Shown: piece by piece, positions 1 to 8,046 of the stretch
How the letters are laid out: each line of letters begins with the position of its first letter
Position numbering within the stretch: position 1 is the stretch's first letter
From: an uncultured Paracoccaceae bacterium
GTDB taxonomy: Bacteria > Pseudomonadota > Alphaproteobacteria > Rhodobacterales > Rhodobacteraceae
NCBI GenBank assembly: GCA_913062865.1
Contig: CAJXWO010000019.1
Coordinates: 1 to 46,398, forward strand
Direction: 5' to 3'
DNA length: 46,398 bases
Notes under the pieces: model-generated
What the model was told of the DNA's origin: nothing
Seen by the model: only the letters and a program-made list of their open reading frames with translations
The model's database searches: none
Program-made: the position numbers and the translations under genes

Positions 1-180
1 TCGAGAAGACGATCAAAACGCACGACCAATCAGACAGTGCACAACCCGTTCTCAGCCGCGCACGCTGAGGTGTCCGTAAGATCAAGTCTGAAGTTTTACA
101 TTTCACGCCTTCGCCTGTGCTTGTGGCCAAGGATGCGCCCGATCGGGACGTTCCGTGGATGCCCTATTTCGACGCCGCAT
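1..180. other. Left edge, no confident gene
   Basis: No recognisable complete gene lies here. One forward frame, open after a TGA at 66-68, ends in a protein-like tail (VAKDAPDRDVPWMPYFDAA) with TAA at 178-180, just before a hairpin. This could be the C-terminus of a gene broken by a frameshift, or chance. I cannot assign a function. Confidence 0.3.
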
Positions 181-196
181 AAGGGCGATTGCCCCA

Positions 197-226
197 GGAA
201 AAGCCGGCAGGTTGCGCGGCTTTTCC
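197..226 (+). terminator. Hairpin terminator
   Basis: A perfect 10-bp stem, GGAAAAGCCG / CGGCTTTTCC, encloses a 10-nt loop. The T-run sits in the 3' arm, as in many intrinsic terminators. It follows a TAA at 178-180 and probably ends transcription entering from the left edge. Confidence 0.6.
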
Positions 227-299
227 GGTTTGGATCGTGGCGCCTGCAAGGCTACAAATCCGTCATGACGCGCCGTTCCCATCTGCCGCTCCTACGCCC

Positions 300-500
300 G
301 TGATCGTTGTCCTGGGGCTTTTGATCGCCTTTGTGCTGGTCGTGTTGTTTTCCAACCGTGCGACCCGGTCCTGCCGCTGGCGGGAAGACCGCAGCGCCGA
401 CCGCGATGGTACGCGGCTATACCGTTGTGCCACCTGCGGTGCCACGATCCGTGACGCGCCCGGGCGGCCGCCCCGCTCCTGTCATGCACCTAAACCCTGA
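300..500 (+). CDS. Small membrane protein with a zinc-ribbon-like tail
   Basis: This predicted protein of 66 residues has one hydrophobic segment (about residues 2-17) followed by a basic, Cys-containing tail with C25, a CxxC pair (C43, C46) and C61, spaced like a small zinc ribbon. I believe similar short proteins occur in Rhodobacteraceae, but no function is known to me. The start is uncertain: GTG at 300 puts the membrane segment directly at the N-terminus, no good ribosome-binding site is visible, and the frame is open further upstream. It lies alone between a terminator-like hairpin and the DUF1989 gene. Confidence 0.5.
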   Translation: MIVVLGLLIAFVLVVLFSNRATRSCRWREDRSADRDGTRLYRCATCGATIRDAPGRPPRSCHAPKP

Positions 501-588
501 TCCCGCCATGCGAAAAAGCCGCGGCCTGTGCCTTGTGCCTCGGGACGCGGCACGGCAGCCTGACGCGGTCAAATACCGGAGATCCGCC

Positions 589-1440
589 ATGCCCCGAACG
601 CCGCCCGAAGATGCACAGGCGCGCCGCGCCATCGCGCCGGTCATCTGCTATCCGACCGACACGCTGCCACGGCCCGATCTGCCCCTGTATACCGCTGCGC
701 GGGACGGGGCCACGAAATGCGCGGAGTATCTCGTGCCGCCCCGCGAGGCGCGCGTGTACGACGTGCCCGCAGGCCATGTCTTTCGCATCACGAGTGTCGA
801 GGGACCGCAGGTCGGCGATCTGAACCTGCACAACGCCCATGACCTGACCGAGCGGTTCTATTCCGGCAAGACCCGGGCGCTGCATGGCACCCACGTAAGC
901 ACGGGCGACAGGCTCTGGTCGTCATTCCCGCATCTGCGGCCCATGGCGACGATCCTGGCCGACACGCTGGACTGGTACGGGATCGACGCCTATGGCGGAT
1001 CGGTCCATGACGTGATCGGCACGCGCTGCGATCCCTATACCGCCAACGTCCTGTCGGGCGCACAGTACCACCAGTGCTGCCATTCGAACCTGACGCGCGC
1101 CCTGGCGCAGCATCTGGCTGTGCCCGCCGCCGGGGCCGAGCCGTTGGTGCATGACGTGCTGAACGTGTTCATGTGCACCGGCTTCACCCGCGACACGGGG
1201 CAGTACTTCATGAAGGCCAGCCCGGTTCGGCCCGGTGATTACATCGAGTTCTTCGCCGAGATCGACCTGCTTGGCAATCTGAGCGCTTGTCCCGGTGGCG
1301 ATTGCTCGGCCGAGCACAGCTCTGACACGGCGGCCTGCTATCCGCTGCTGGTCGAGGTCTTCGCGCCGGCAAAGGGCGCGCTTGACCGTTGGTCCCAGCC
1401 GCCGCGGAACGGCTATGACCAGAGCCACGGTATGGGCTAG
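589..1440 (+). CDS. DUF1989 (urea carboxylase-associated family) protein
   Basis: This protein of 283 residues resembles the DUF1989 family, known mostly from proteins encoded beside urea carboxylase. Seen features are the conserved block around VYDVPAGHVFRI and GDLNLHN, a HGTHVSTGDRLWS block, a Cys-rich stretch (YHQCCHSN) and the C-terminal PVRPGDYIEFFAEIDLLGN segment with nearby cysteines, which could bind metal. The start at 589 is chosen because GGAGA lies 6 nt upstream; the frame is open back to 331 but that part is not family-like. No urea carboxylase is present. The gene converges on an SHMT-like gene, and their stop codons overlap in one CTAG. The biochemical role is unknown. Confidence 0.8.
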   Translation: MPRTPPEDAQARRAIAPVICYPTDTLPRPDLPLYTAARDGATKCAEYLVPPREARVYDVPAGHVFRITSVEGPQVGDLNLHNAHDLTERFYSGKTRALHGTHVSTGDRLWSSFPHLRPMATILADTLDWYGIDAYGGSVHDVIGTRCDPYTANVLSGAQYHQCCHSNLTRALAQHLAVPAAGAEPLVHDVLNVFMCTGFTRDTGQYFMKASPVRPGDYIEFFAEIDLLGNLSACPGGDCSAEHSSDTAACYPLLVEVFAPAKGALDRWSQPPRNGYDQSHGMG

Positions 1441-2762
1441 CCGCCGTGGATGAAATGCAGCCTGTCAAAGCCCGTGCGCCAGGCGGCGACCTCATCTGCC
1501 ATGGTCTCTGGTGTGTCGCTGCGAAGCGCGTCCGCGATGAGCCGCCCCAGCCGGGGCGCATCCGCCGGTGTCATGCCCCAGCGTACGATCTCGGGCGTGC
1601 CGATCCGCAGCCCGTTCATGTCGCCCGCGACAGGCGCGATGGGTAATCCGATCCCGCAGGCCAGGAACCCGGCCTTTCGGATGCGATAGGCCGCGCGTTG
1701 CCCGCCGCCAAAGGTGGCAGCCTCGATGGCGAACTGGTGTGAGGCGGTCGCGCTGTTGCGGCGGGTGAATACCGGCAGGCCCGCCTCGCGGCAGGCATCG
1801 GCCAGCGCATGGGCCATGTCGATCATCGCCTTTGCATAGGCCACGCCATGGTCCCGCCAATCGAGGAGCGACACGGCCAATGCTGCGCTTTTCGCCACGT
1901 CGAAATTCGCGGTCATGCCTGGAAAGGCGATGTGATCCAGACGCTCGGCGATCTCTGCCTCATTCGTGACGATCAGGCCCGAGGGTGGGCCGCCGAGGGA
2001 TTTGTAGGTGCTCATCGTCATCAAATGCGCACCTTGATCCAGCGGGTTGGGCCATGCCTTGCCCGCGATCATCCCGCATTGATGGGCCGCGTCGAACAGA
2101 ACATGGGCGCCGACACGGTCCGCGATCTCGCGGATCTCGGCCACCGGGTGCGGGGTCAGGTTCAGACTGCCGCCGATGGTGATGAGCTTTGGGCGCAGTT
2201 CTTCGGCCAGCGTTGCAAGGCCTGCGAGGTCAACGGTGTACCCGTCCGCATCGACCGGGGCAGGGTGGGGGACAAGCCCGTAAAGCCCCGCACAGCCATC
2301 CGTGTGATGGGTGACATGGCCACCCACGCTGGCCGGCGGCACGATGATGGCATCGCCCGGTTTGGTCAGTGCCATGAAGCCGTACAGGTTCGCGCTGGCA
2401 CCCGAGGGCACGCGGATCTCGGCATAGGCCGCGCCGAAGACCTCGGCCGCCAGTTCCGCCGTGATCACCTCGATCTCTTCGATGGCCTCCAGACCCGTCT
2501 CGTATTTCTCGCCTGGGTAGCCCAGCGACGGGCGGGTGCCGAGACCCGAGGCCAAGAGCGCCTCGGCCCGCGGGTTCATCACGTTGGTGGCCGGGTTGAG
2601 GTTGAAGCAGTGCCGTTCGTGGATCTGCCGGTTTTCAGCCGCCAGCCTGTCGATCCGGTTGGCGATGTCGCCGCTTGAGGTCTGGGAGACCCGCGCGGCA
2701 ATCTCGGCCACGCGGGTCTCGCAGGTTTCTGGCACCCAGGGGCGCGACTGAAGGCTGGGCAT
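1437..2762 (-). CDS. Divergent serine hydroxymethyltransferase-like PLP enzyme
   Basis: This 441-residue fold-type I PLP enzyme resembles GlyA. PLP features are the SGASANLYG block (about 120-128), D224-A-A-H227, which would hold the pyridine nitrogen and stack on the ring, and a Schiff-base lysine at K254 in STYKSLGGPPSG. Canonical GlyA has the block TTTHKTLRGPRGG there, and its usual N-terminal SENF motif is replaced by HCFNLNPATN, so this is probably not the housekeeping enzyme. It may act on another beta-hydroxy or alpha-methyl amino acid, but the substrate cannot be read from sequence. It lies 32 bp downstream of deoD on the same strand, so the two are probably co-transcribed. It ends in TAG overlapping the stop of the convergent DUF1989 gene. 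Confidence 0.85.
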   Translation of the reverse strand: MPSLQSRPWVPETCETRVAEIAARVSQTSSGDIANRIDRLAAENRQIHERHCFNLNPATNVMNPRAEALLASGLGTRPSLGYPGEKYETGLEAIEEIEVITAELAAEVFGAAYAEIRVPSGASANLYGFMALTKPGDAIIVPPASVGGHVTHHTDGCAGLYGLVPHPAPVDADGYTVDLAGLATLAEELRPKLITIGGSLNLTPHPVAEIREIADRVGAHVLFDAAHQCGMIAGKAWPNPLDQGAHLMTMSTYKSLGGPPSGLIVTNEAEIAERLDHIAFPGMTANFDVAKSAALAVSLLDWRDHGVAYAKAMIDMAHALADACREAGLPVFTRRNSATASHQFAIEAATFGGGQRAAYRIRKAGFLACGIGLPIAPVAGDMNGLRIGTPEIVRWGMTPADAPRLGRLIADALRSDTPETMADEVAAWRTGFDRLHFIHGG

Positions 2763-2794
2763 GACGGTCGTCTCCGGTCTCGTGTCCGGAAACG

Positions 2795-3505
2795 TTAGCG
2801 GTGGGCGAAAGCGGCCTCCAGCGCGATTTCGACCATATCGCCAAAGCTGCTTTCACGGTCGGCACTCGGCAGCGCCTCGCCCGTGATCAGGTGGTCACTG
2901 ACGGTCAGAACGGCCAGAGCCCGCACGCCATGGCGCAGGGCCACGTTGTACAGTTCCGCTGCCTCCATCTCGACGCCCAGGATCCCGTGACGGGTCATCT
3001 GTTCGTTGAGATCGGGCCGTTCGTCATAGAACACATCCGCGGAATAGATCCCGCCCACATGGGTCGTGGTGCCTTTGGCTTCGGCTGCCTGGGCCGCCGC
3101 TGACAATAGGGACCAGTCCGCACAGGGGGCAAAATTCAGCTCCTTGAAGATCCCGCGTGACGGGGTCGAGATCGAGCTGGCAGTCATCGCCAGGATGACG
3201 TCGCGTATTTTGACCTTGTCCTGCATTCCACCGCAGGAGCCGATCCGGATCAGGGTCTTTGCGCCGTAATCGCGGATCAGTTCGTTGGCGTAGATCGACA
3301 GGCTGGGCATCCCCATGCCCGATCCATGGATCGTGACGCGGTGCCCGTTCCACGTGCCGGTATAGCCCAGCATCCCGCGGACCTCGTTGACGCAGACAGG
3401 ATCGCTCAGAAAGGTCTCTGCCGCCCATTTCGCGCGATAAGGATCGCCCGGCATCAAAACGGTTTCCGCAATCTCTCCGGGTGTGGCACCGATATGGATC
3501 GTCAT
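2795..3505 (-). CDS. deoD: Purine-nucleoside phosphorylase DeoD
   Basis: This 236-residue protein is a hexameric-type (NP-I) purine-nucleoside phosphorylase that splits purine (deoxy)nucleosides with phosphate into base and (deoxy)ribose-1-phosphate in the cytoplasm. Residue positions match the E. coli enzyme without gaps: H4, G20, R24, R43, R87, S90, E179-M180-E181, D204 and R217. The length is normal for the family. It is the first gene of a probable two-gene unit with the SHMT-like gene. An importer of the nucleoside-binding BMP type is encoded at 13.4-18.1 kb, which could supply substrate, although the two loci are not adjacent. Confidence 0.96.
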   Translation of the reverse strand: MTIHIGATPGEIAETVLMPGDPYRAKWAAETFLSDPVCVNEVRGMLGYTGTWNGHRVTIHGSGMGMPSLSIYANELIRDYGAKTLIRIGSCGGMQDKVKIRDVILAMTASSISTPSRGIFKELNFAPCADWSLLSAAAQAAEAKGTTTHVGGIYSADVFYDERPDLNEQMTRHGILGVEMEAAELYNVALRHGVRALAVLTVSDHLITGEALPSADRESSFGDMVEIALEAAFAHR

Positions 3506-3517
3506 GTGAATGGCCTA

Positions 3518-3835
3518 TCAGATTTCCAGGTCTTCCATCGGGGTGCCTTTGGCCAGAGCGTCGTTCACCCATTGCGGCTTGCGGCCGCGGCCCGTCCAAG
3601 TTTGCGACGGATCGGCCGGGTTGCGGTATTTGGGAACGCCCTTTGTCGCCTTGGCCCCTTTTGCGGGACCGGCAAGAAGCTCATTCAGCGGATAGCCAAA
3701 TTCGCGCGCCTTGTCCTCGAGCGCTTTGAGTGCCTCGGCTTTGCGCCGCGCCTCCACGGTTTCCAGGGCCTTGTCCACTTTGGCCTTGAGTGCCAAAAGC
3801 TCGTCCTTGGACATGTTGTCGAGATCGATTTCCAT
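3518..3835 (-). CDS. H-NS family nucleoid-associated protein (HvrA/Spb type)
   Basis: This 105-residue protein has an N-terminal coiled-coil oligomerisation region (about residues 5-45, rich in Lys, Glu and Ala) and a C-terminal H-NS DNA-binding domain (about 65-95) with the motif YRNPADPSQTWTGRGRKPQWV split as in HvrA/Spb proteins of Rhodobacter. It should bind AT-rich DNA and silence or modulate transcription. The start at 3835 is preferred over an upstream one at 3880 because GGGAGAA lies 5 nt before it. It stops 12 bp upstream of deoD, but it has its own AT-rich upstream region, unusually low in GC for this window. Confidence 0.9.
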   Translation of the reverse strand: MEIDLDNMSKDELLALKAKVDKALETVEARRKAEALKALEDKAREFGYPLNELLAGPAKGAKATKGVPKYRNPADPSQTWTGRGRKPQWVNDALAKGTPMEDLEI

Positions 3836-3988
3836 GCTGTTCTCCCAGCTTATTGATTGTGGAGACGTGATTGAAACCAATCATTCCAAATGACAAGTGA
3901 ATTCGTGCAAAAAGATGGGCGGTGATTATCAATAATTGTGCCGCTTGTTCTTTCTCGCCTCTAGATAAAAAACTGGCGCTAAAGAGCT

Positions 3989-4014
3989 CCAATTCATTCC
4001 TTTTCATGAATTTG
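3989..4014 (-). terminator. Possible stem-loop downstream of ecm
   Basis: Arms AATTCAT (3991-3997) and ATGAATT (4006-4012) form a 7-bp stem around TCCTTTTC, with partly matched flanks. It lies 17 bp past the ecm stop and is AT-rich with no clear U-tract, so a terminator role is a weak guess. It could instead be a protein-binding site in front of the H-NS gene. Confidence 0.3.
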
Positions 4015-4030
4015 GATGGACGTGGCGACG

Positions 4031-5998
4031 CTATTCTGCGGCAACCGATTGGGGATCGGCCAGCGTCACGATATCCATCATGATCGCGTTCAGTTCGAAA
4101 TCCTTCGGCGTATAGACCTTGGCCACACCCATGGCCTGCAGCCGTTTTGAATCCTCGTCGGGAATGATGCCGCCGACGATCACCGGGATATGGCCAAGCC
4201 CTGCCTCGCGCATCTTTTGCATCATGTCTTCCACCAGGGGAATATGGCTGCCCGACAGGATCGACAGCCCCACGACATGCACTTCGTTTTCCTGTGCGGC
4301 GGCCACGATCTGCTCGGGCGTCAGGCGGATGCCTTCATAGTCGATCTCCATCCCGCAGTCCCGCGCACGAAAGGCGATTTGTTCCGCTCCGTTCGAATGG
4401 CCATCAAGCCCGGGCTTGCCCACCAGGAACTTGAGCCGCCGGCCCAGCCGGTCACTGACCGCATCGACCGCATCGCGGATGTCATCCAGTCCTTCGGTCT
4501 TGTTCGACCGCGATTTGGAAACCCCGGTCGGGCCTCGGTATTCGCCGAAGACAGTGCGCATCTGGGCGGCCCATTCGCCGGTGGTCACGCCGGCCTTGGC
4601 CGCGGCGATAGAGGCGGGCATGATATTGGCCCCGGTTTCGGCCGCGGCGCGCAGGTCCGCCAGCGCCTTGGCGACGGCATCGGCATCGCGCGCGTCGCGC
4701 CAGACGTTTAGCCGGTCGATCTGGTCCTGCTCCACCGCCGGATCAACCACCATGATCCCGCCCTCTTCGTCCATAAGCGGGCTGGGCTCGCCCTCGGTGA
4801 ACTTGTTCACACCCACGACGATGGTCTCGTTGCGCTCGATCCGGTTCAGGCGGTCGGCATTGCTGTCGACAAGCCGGGCCTTCATGTATTCGATCGACTC
4901 GACTGCGCCGCCCATGCTGTCGATATTGGCCAATTCGTGACGCGCGCCGTCCTTCAATTCCTCGACCTTCTTGTCGACGGCGGGGTTACCTTCGAAGAGA
5001 TCGTCGAATTCCAGAAGATCGGTTTCATAGGCCAGGATCTGCTGCATCCGCATGGACCATTGCTGATCCCACGGCCGGGGCAGGCCAAGCGCCTCGTTCC
5101 AGGCGGGCAATTGCACCGCGCGGGCACGGGCCTTTTTCGACAGGGTCACCGCCAGCATTTCGATCAGGATGCGGTAGACGTTGTTTTCAGGCTGCTGTTC
5201 GGTCAGGCCCAGCGAATTGACCTGCACGCCATAGCGGAAGCGGCGGTATTTCGGATCCTCGACGCCATAGCGTTCTGCGCAGATCTCGTCCCAGAGATCG
5301 ACAAAGGCACGCATCTTGCACATCTCGGTGACGAAACGGATGCCCGCATTCACGAAGAACGAAATGCGGCCCACGAGGCGGGGAAAGTCTTCGGCCGGGA
5401 CGCGGGTTTTCAACTCGTCCAGAACGGCGGTGGCAGTGGCCAGCGCAAAGGCCAGTTCCTGCTCGGGCGTCGCGCCGGCCTCTTGCAGGTGGTAGGAACA
5501 CACATTCATCGGGTTCCATTTTGGCACATTGGTATAGCAGTATTCCGCCACGTCCCCGATCAGCTTCAGCGACGGTTTGGGCGGGCAGATATAGGTGCCG
5601 CGGCTCAGGTATTCCTTGATCAGGTCGTTCTGCACCGTGCCCTGCAGGGCCGAGACATCGGCACCCTGTTCTTCGGCCACCGCGATGTAAAGCGCCAGAA
5701 GCCAGGGCGCGGTCGCGTTGATGGTCATCGAGGTGTTCATCTGATCCAACGGGATCTCATCGAACAGCGTGCGCATGTCGCCTAGGTGGCAGACGGGCAC
5801 GCCGACCTTGCCGACCTCGCCGCGCGCCAGCACGTGGTCGCTGTCATAGCCCGTCTGGGTGGGCAGGTCGAAGGCCACGGACAGGCCGGTCTGCCCCTTG
5901 GCCAAGTTGCCGCGGTAAAGTGCGTTCGACGCTTTCGCGGTGGAGTGGCCCGCATAGGTACGGATCAGCCAGGGGCGGTCCTTTTGGGTCTCGGTCAT
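4031..5998 (-). CDS. ecm: Ethylmalonyl-CoA mutase
   Basis: This is a coenzyme-B12-dependent acyl-CoA mutase of 655 residues. The large N-terminal catalytic domain is of methylmalonyl-CoA-mutase type (AFDLPTQTGYDSD and SMTINATAPWLLALY blocks) and the C-terminal cobalamin-binding domain carries DxHxxG as DGHSNG plus the VVGLSILSGSH and GGIIPDED loops. The assignment as ethylmalonyl-CoA rather than methylmalonyl-CoA mutase rests on its single-chain length and its divergent partner, crotonyl-CoA carboxylase/reductase. It would convert (2R)-ethylmalonyl-CoA to methylsuccinyl-CoA for acetyl-CoA assimilation without isocitrate lyase. The start at 5998 (MTETQKDR) is preferred to 6031 because the extra N-terminus is not family-like. 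It ends in TAG. Confidence 0.93.
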   Translation of the reverse strand: MTETQKDRPWLIRTYAGHSTAKASNALYRGNLAKGQTGLSVAFDLPTQTGYDSDHVLARGEVGKVGVPVCHLGDMRTLFDEIPLDQMNTSMTINATAPWLLALYIAVAEEQGADVSALQGTVQNDLIKEYLSRGTYICPPKPSLKLIGDVAEYCYTNVPKWNPMNVCSYHLQEAGATPEQELAFALATATAVLDELKTRVPAEDFPRLVGRISFFVNAGIRFVTEMCKMRAFVDLWDEICAERYGVEDPKYRRFRYGVQVNSLGLTEQQPENNVYRILIEMLAVTLSKKARARAVQLPAWNEALGLPRPWDQQWSMRMQQILAYETDLLEFDDLFEGNPAVDKKVEELKDGARHELANIDSMGGAVESIEYMKARLVDSNADRLNRIERNETIVVGVNKFTEGEPSPLMDEEGGIMVVDPAVEQDQIDRLNVWRDARDADAVAKALADLRAAAETGANIMPASIAAAKAGVTTGEWAAQMRTVFGEYRGPTGVSKSRSNKTEGLDDIRDAVDAVSDRLGRRLKFLVGKPGLDGHSNGAEQIAFRARDCGMEIDYEGIRLTPEQIVAAAQENEVHVVGLSILSGSHIPLVEDMMQKMREAGLGHIPVIVGGIIPDEDSKRLQAMGVAKVYTPKDFELNAIMMDIVTLADPQSVAAE

Positions 5999-6046
5999 CG
6001 CGGGCTCCTGTGAATCATAAATGCGTAACATTCTTGCGTTCGGGTG

Positions 6047-6076
6047 TTAATACTTGGAATATTGTGGCGCTGTCAA
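6047..6076 (-). promoter_or_regulatory. Predicted sigma-70-type promoter of ecm
   Basis: Read on the minus strand, TTGACA (6071-6076) is followed after 18 nt by TATTAA (6047-6052). Transcription would start near 6040, giving a leader of about 40 nt before the ecm ATG at 5998. The -35 is a perfect match and the -10 matches four of six. Confidence 0.55.
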
Positions 6077-6243
6077 TTCGCTGCGCCGCGGCGTCACGCG
6101 GGTGGCTGCGGTGTTGCATCGTCCCTACGCAGGGCCGAGCGAAACCCGAACACGCGCCGCAGAGTCATCCCTTTGTTTCTGCACCTGCGCGGAAGAGTTG
6201 GGCCCCCTTCGGACATAATATTTCAAAAACGCCCTGCGGTGCA

Positions 6244-6272
6244 TTGCATAGTTGCGCGGCCACGGGTATTCC
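6244..6272 (+). promoter_or_regulatory. Possible promoter of ccr
   Basis: TTGCAT (6244-6249), a 17-nt spacer and TATTCC (6267-6272) form a moderate sigma-70-like promoter about 60 bp before the ccr start. An alternative -10-like CATAAT lies at 6214-6219 without a good -35. Confidence 0.3.
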
Positions 6273-6331
6273 CACTGAGGACCGGCTGCGATTCTGCGTT
6301 GCGGCACGACATCATACCACAGGAGGCTCAG

Positions 6332-7615
6332 ATGGCTCTGGATACCGAAACCGGAATCGCACCGTATGAGGCGCCCGAAAAGGATCTCTACGAGATTGGC
6401 GAGATGCCGCCGCTTGGGCATGTACCCAAGCAGATGTACGGCTGGATCCTGCGCCAGGAACGTCACGGCGATCCGGACAAGGCGCTGCAGGTCGAGGTCG
6501 TGGACACGCCCGAGATCGACAGCCACGACGTTCTCGTTCTGGTGATGGCCGCAGGCGTGAACTACAACGGCGTCTGGGCCTGCCTCGGCACGCCGGTGTC
6601 GGTGTTCAAGGGCCACGGTGCCCCTTATGCGGTGATCGGGTCCGATGCGGCCGGGATCGTCTGGAAGGTGGGCTCCAAGGTCAAGAACTGGAAGGTCGGC
6701 GACGAGGTCGTCATCCACTGCAACCAGGACGACGGCGATGACGAGGAATGCAACGGCGGCGACCCGATGTTTTCGCCGACCCAGCGGATCTGGGGCTACG
6801 AATCCCCTGACGGCTCGTTCGCCCAGTTCACCCGCGTGCAGGCCCAGCAGCTGATGCCGCGGCCCAAGCATCTGACCTGGGAAGAGTCCGCCTGTTACGT
6901 TCTGACGCTTGCCACCGCCTACCGGATGCTGTTCGGCCACCACCCGCATGAACTCAAGCCCGGCCAGAACGTGCTGGTCTGGGGTGCCTCGGGCGGTATC
7001 GGGTCTTTTGCGATCCAACTGGCCGTGGCCGCCGGTGCCAATGCGATCGGCGTGATCTCGGACGAGGATAAACGCGACTTCGTTCTGTCGCTCGGGGCCA
7101 AGGGCGTCATCAACCGAAAGGACTTCAACTGTTGGGGTGTCCTGCCCGAGGTCGGGTCGGAAGAATACGCCGCCTGGTTCGCCGAGGCACGGCGGTTCGG
7201 CAAGGCGATCTGGGAGTTCACCGGCAAGGGCAACAATGTCGACATCGTCTTCGAACACCCCGGGCAGGCCACGTTCCCGGTGTCGTCCTTCGTGTGCAAG
7301 CGCGGCGGCATGGTTGTGATCTGTGCGGGCACCTCGGGGTATAACTGTACCTTCGACGTGCGCCACGTTTGGTCCCACCAGAAGCGCCTTCAGGGCTCGC
7401 ATTTCGCCCATCTCAAGCAGGCGGCGGCCGCCAACAAGCTGGTGCTAGAGCGCCGGGTCGATCCCTGCATGTCCGAGGTGTTCAGCTGGGATCAGATCCC
7501 GGCGGCGCATATGAAGATGCTGCGCAACGAACACAAGCCGGGCAATATGGCGGTGCTCGTACAGGCGCCCAAGGCCGGCCTGCGCACGTTCGAGGATGCG
7601 TTGGCTGCGCGTTAA
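6332..7615 (+). CDS. ccr: Crotonyl-CoA carboxylase/reductase
   Basis: This 427-residue MDR-family enzyme reductively carboxylates crotonyl-CoA to (2S)-ethylmalonyl-CoA with NADPH, the defining step of the ethylmalonyl-CoA pathway. Visible are the N-terminal GroES-like part (VLVMAAGVNYNGVWACLG), the GSDAAGIVWKVGSKV block, the nucleotide-binding loop VWGASGGIGSFAIQLA and the family-typical GKGNNVDIVFEHPGQATFPVS segment. The start at 6332 follows AGGAGG by 6 nt; the frame is open back to 6044 but that part is not protein-like. It is divergent from ecm and ends just before a strong hairpin. Confidence 0.97.
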   Translation: MALDTETGIAPYEAPEKDLYEIGEMPPLGHVPKQMYGWILRQERHGDPDKALQVEVVDTPEIDSHDVLVLVMAAGVNYNGVWACLGTPVSVFKGHGAPYAVIGSDAAGIVWKVGSKVKNWKVGDEVVIHCNQDDGDDEECNGGDPMFSPTQRIWGYESPDGSFAQFTRVQAQQLMPRPKHLTWEESACYVLTLATAYRMLFGHHPHELKPGQNVLVWGASGGIGSFAIQLAVAAGANAIGVISDEDKRDFVLSLGAKGVINRKDFNCWGVLPEVGSEEYAAWFAEARRFGKAIWEFTGKGNNVDIVFEHPGQATFPVSSFVCKRGGMVVICAGTSGYNCTFDVRHVWSHQKRLQGSHFAHLKQAAAANKLVLERRVDPCMSEVFSWDQIPAAHMKMLRNEHKPGNMAVLVQAPKAGLRTFEDALAAR

Positions 7616-7640
7616 CCTTAATAGTTTCTGATTCGTGAAC

Positions 7641-7680
7641 AATCGGCCCGCCTTCCACGGTTTGGAAGGCGGGCCGATTT
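7641..7680 (+). terminator. Strong terminator hairpin after ccr
   Basis: A perfect 16-bp stem (7641-7656 pairs with 7664-7679) starts AATCGGCCCG and closes on a 7-nt loop ACGGTTT. Short A/T runs at both ends allow function on either strand. It lies 25 bp past the ccr stop and isolates ccr from the quorum-sensing genes. Confidence 0.85.
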
Positions 7681-7830
7681 GCCATTGGGCACGCAGTGAA
7701 ATGGAACAGACGGTTGATCGCGTGTGACCCCGCCATTTCTGGGGGGTTGAAATTCGCCAGTTTCGAAAAATTTATTCTTCGTGCTATGGTTGTATTAATG
7801 CTTCATTAACCCGCGTAAACGAGAGTTCTC

Positions 7831-8046
7831 ATGAAAGATCACTGGATACTCGACGTTCTGACAGACTTGCGCAGCTTTGCGACGGCGAACGGGCTCACCG
7901 CCCTGAGTGAGCAGTTGGAGGATGCGCGCCTGGTGGCGGCAGTCGAGCTATCCCAGAACGATGGGACAGCCGTGGCTGTTTTGGGACAAGATGAGAACAC
8001 GGCGGGAGCTGCTCTTGAGGCAGGTCGAGAGGGCCGAACGGCTTGA
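7831..8046 (+). CDS. Small hypothetical protein upstream of luxR
   Basis: This 71-residue ORF begins with a well-formed amphipathic N-terminus (MKDHWILDVLTDLRSFATAN, then GLTALSEQLEDARLVAAVEL) and has CGAGAG about 6 nt before the ATG. Its last 25 or so codons are less protein-like and overlap the luxR start region in another frame. I think similar small ORFs precede luxR genes in other Rhodobacteraceae, but I cannot name a family. It has no transmembrane segment or metal motif. An AT-rich stretch at 7762-7800 probably holds its promoter. It may be a small partner of the LuxR protein or a leader peptide. Confidence 0.55.
   Translation: MKDHWILDVLTDLRSFATANGLTALSEQLEDARLVAAVELSQNDGTAVAVLGQDENTAGAALEAGREGRTA

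Larger units (their letters stand above)
5999..6331. other. Divergent ecm/ccr intergenic region
   Basis: These 333 bp separate two divergent genes of one pathway. The region holds a near-consensus promoter for ecm, a weaker promoter candidate and AGGAGG ribosome-binding site for ccr, and an AT-rich stretch near 6213-6230 (ACATAATATTTCAAAAA). Several TTGCG words recur (about 6034, 6251 and 6298), but I see no long palindrome. A shared regulator binding here is plausible but unproven. Confidence 0.6.

Noticed and set aside
6125..7411. 428-codon ORF on the minus strand opposite ccr
   Set aside because: It is a GC-rich shadow of a clearly recognised gene; its translation is low-complexity (rich in Gly, His, Arg) with no family features. 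The same holds for long antisense ORFs at 13076-14566, 16511-18379, 29181-30860 and 41565-43268.
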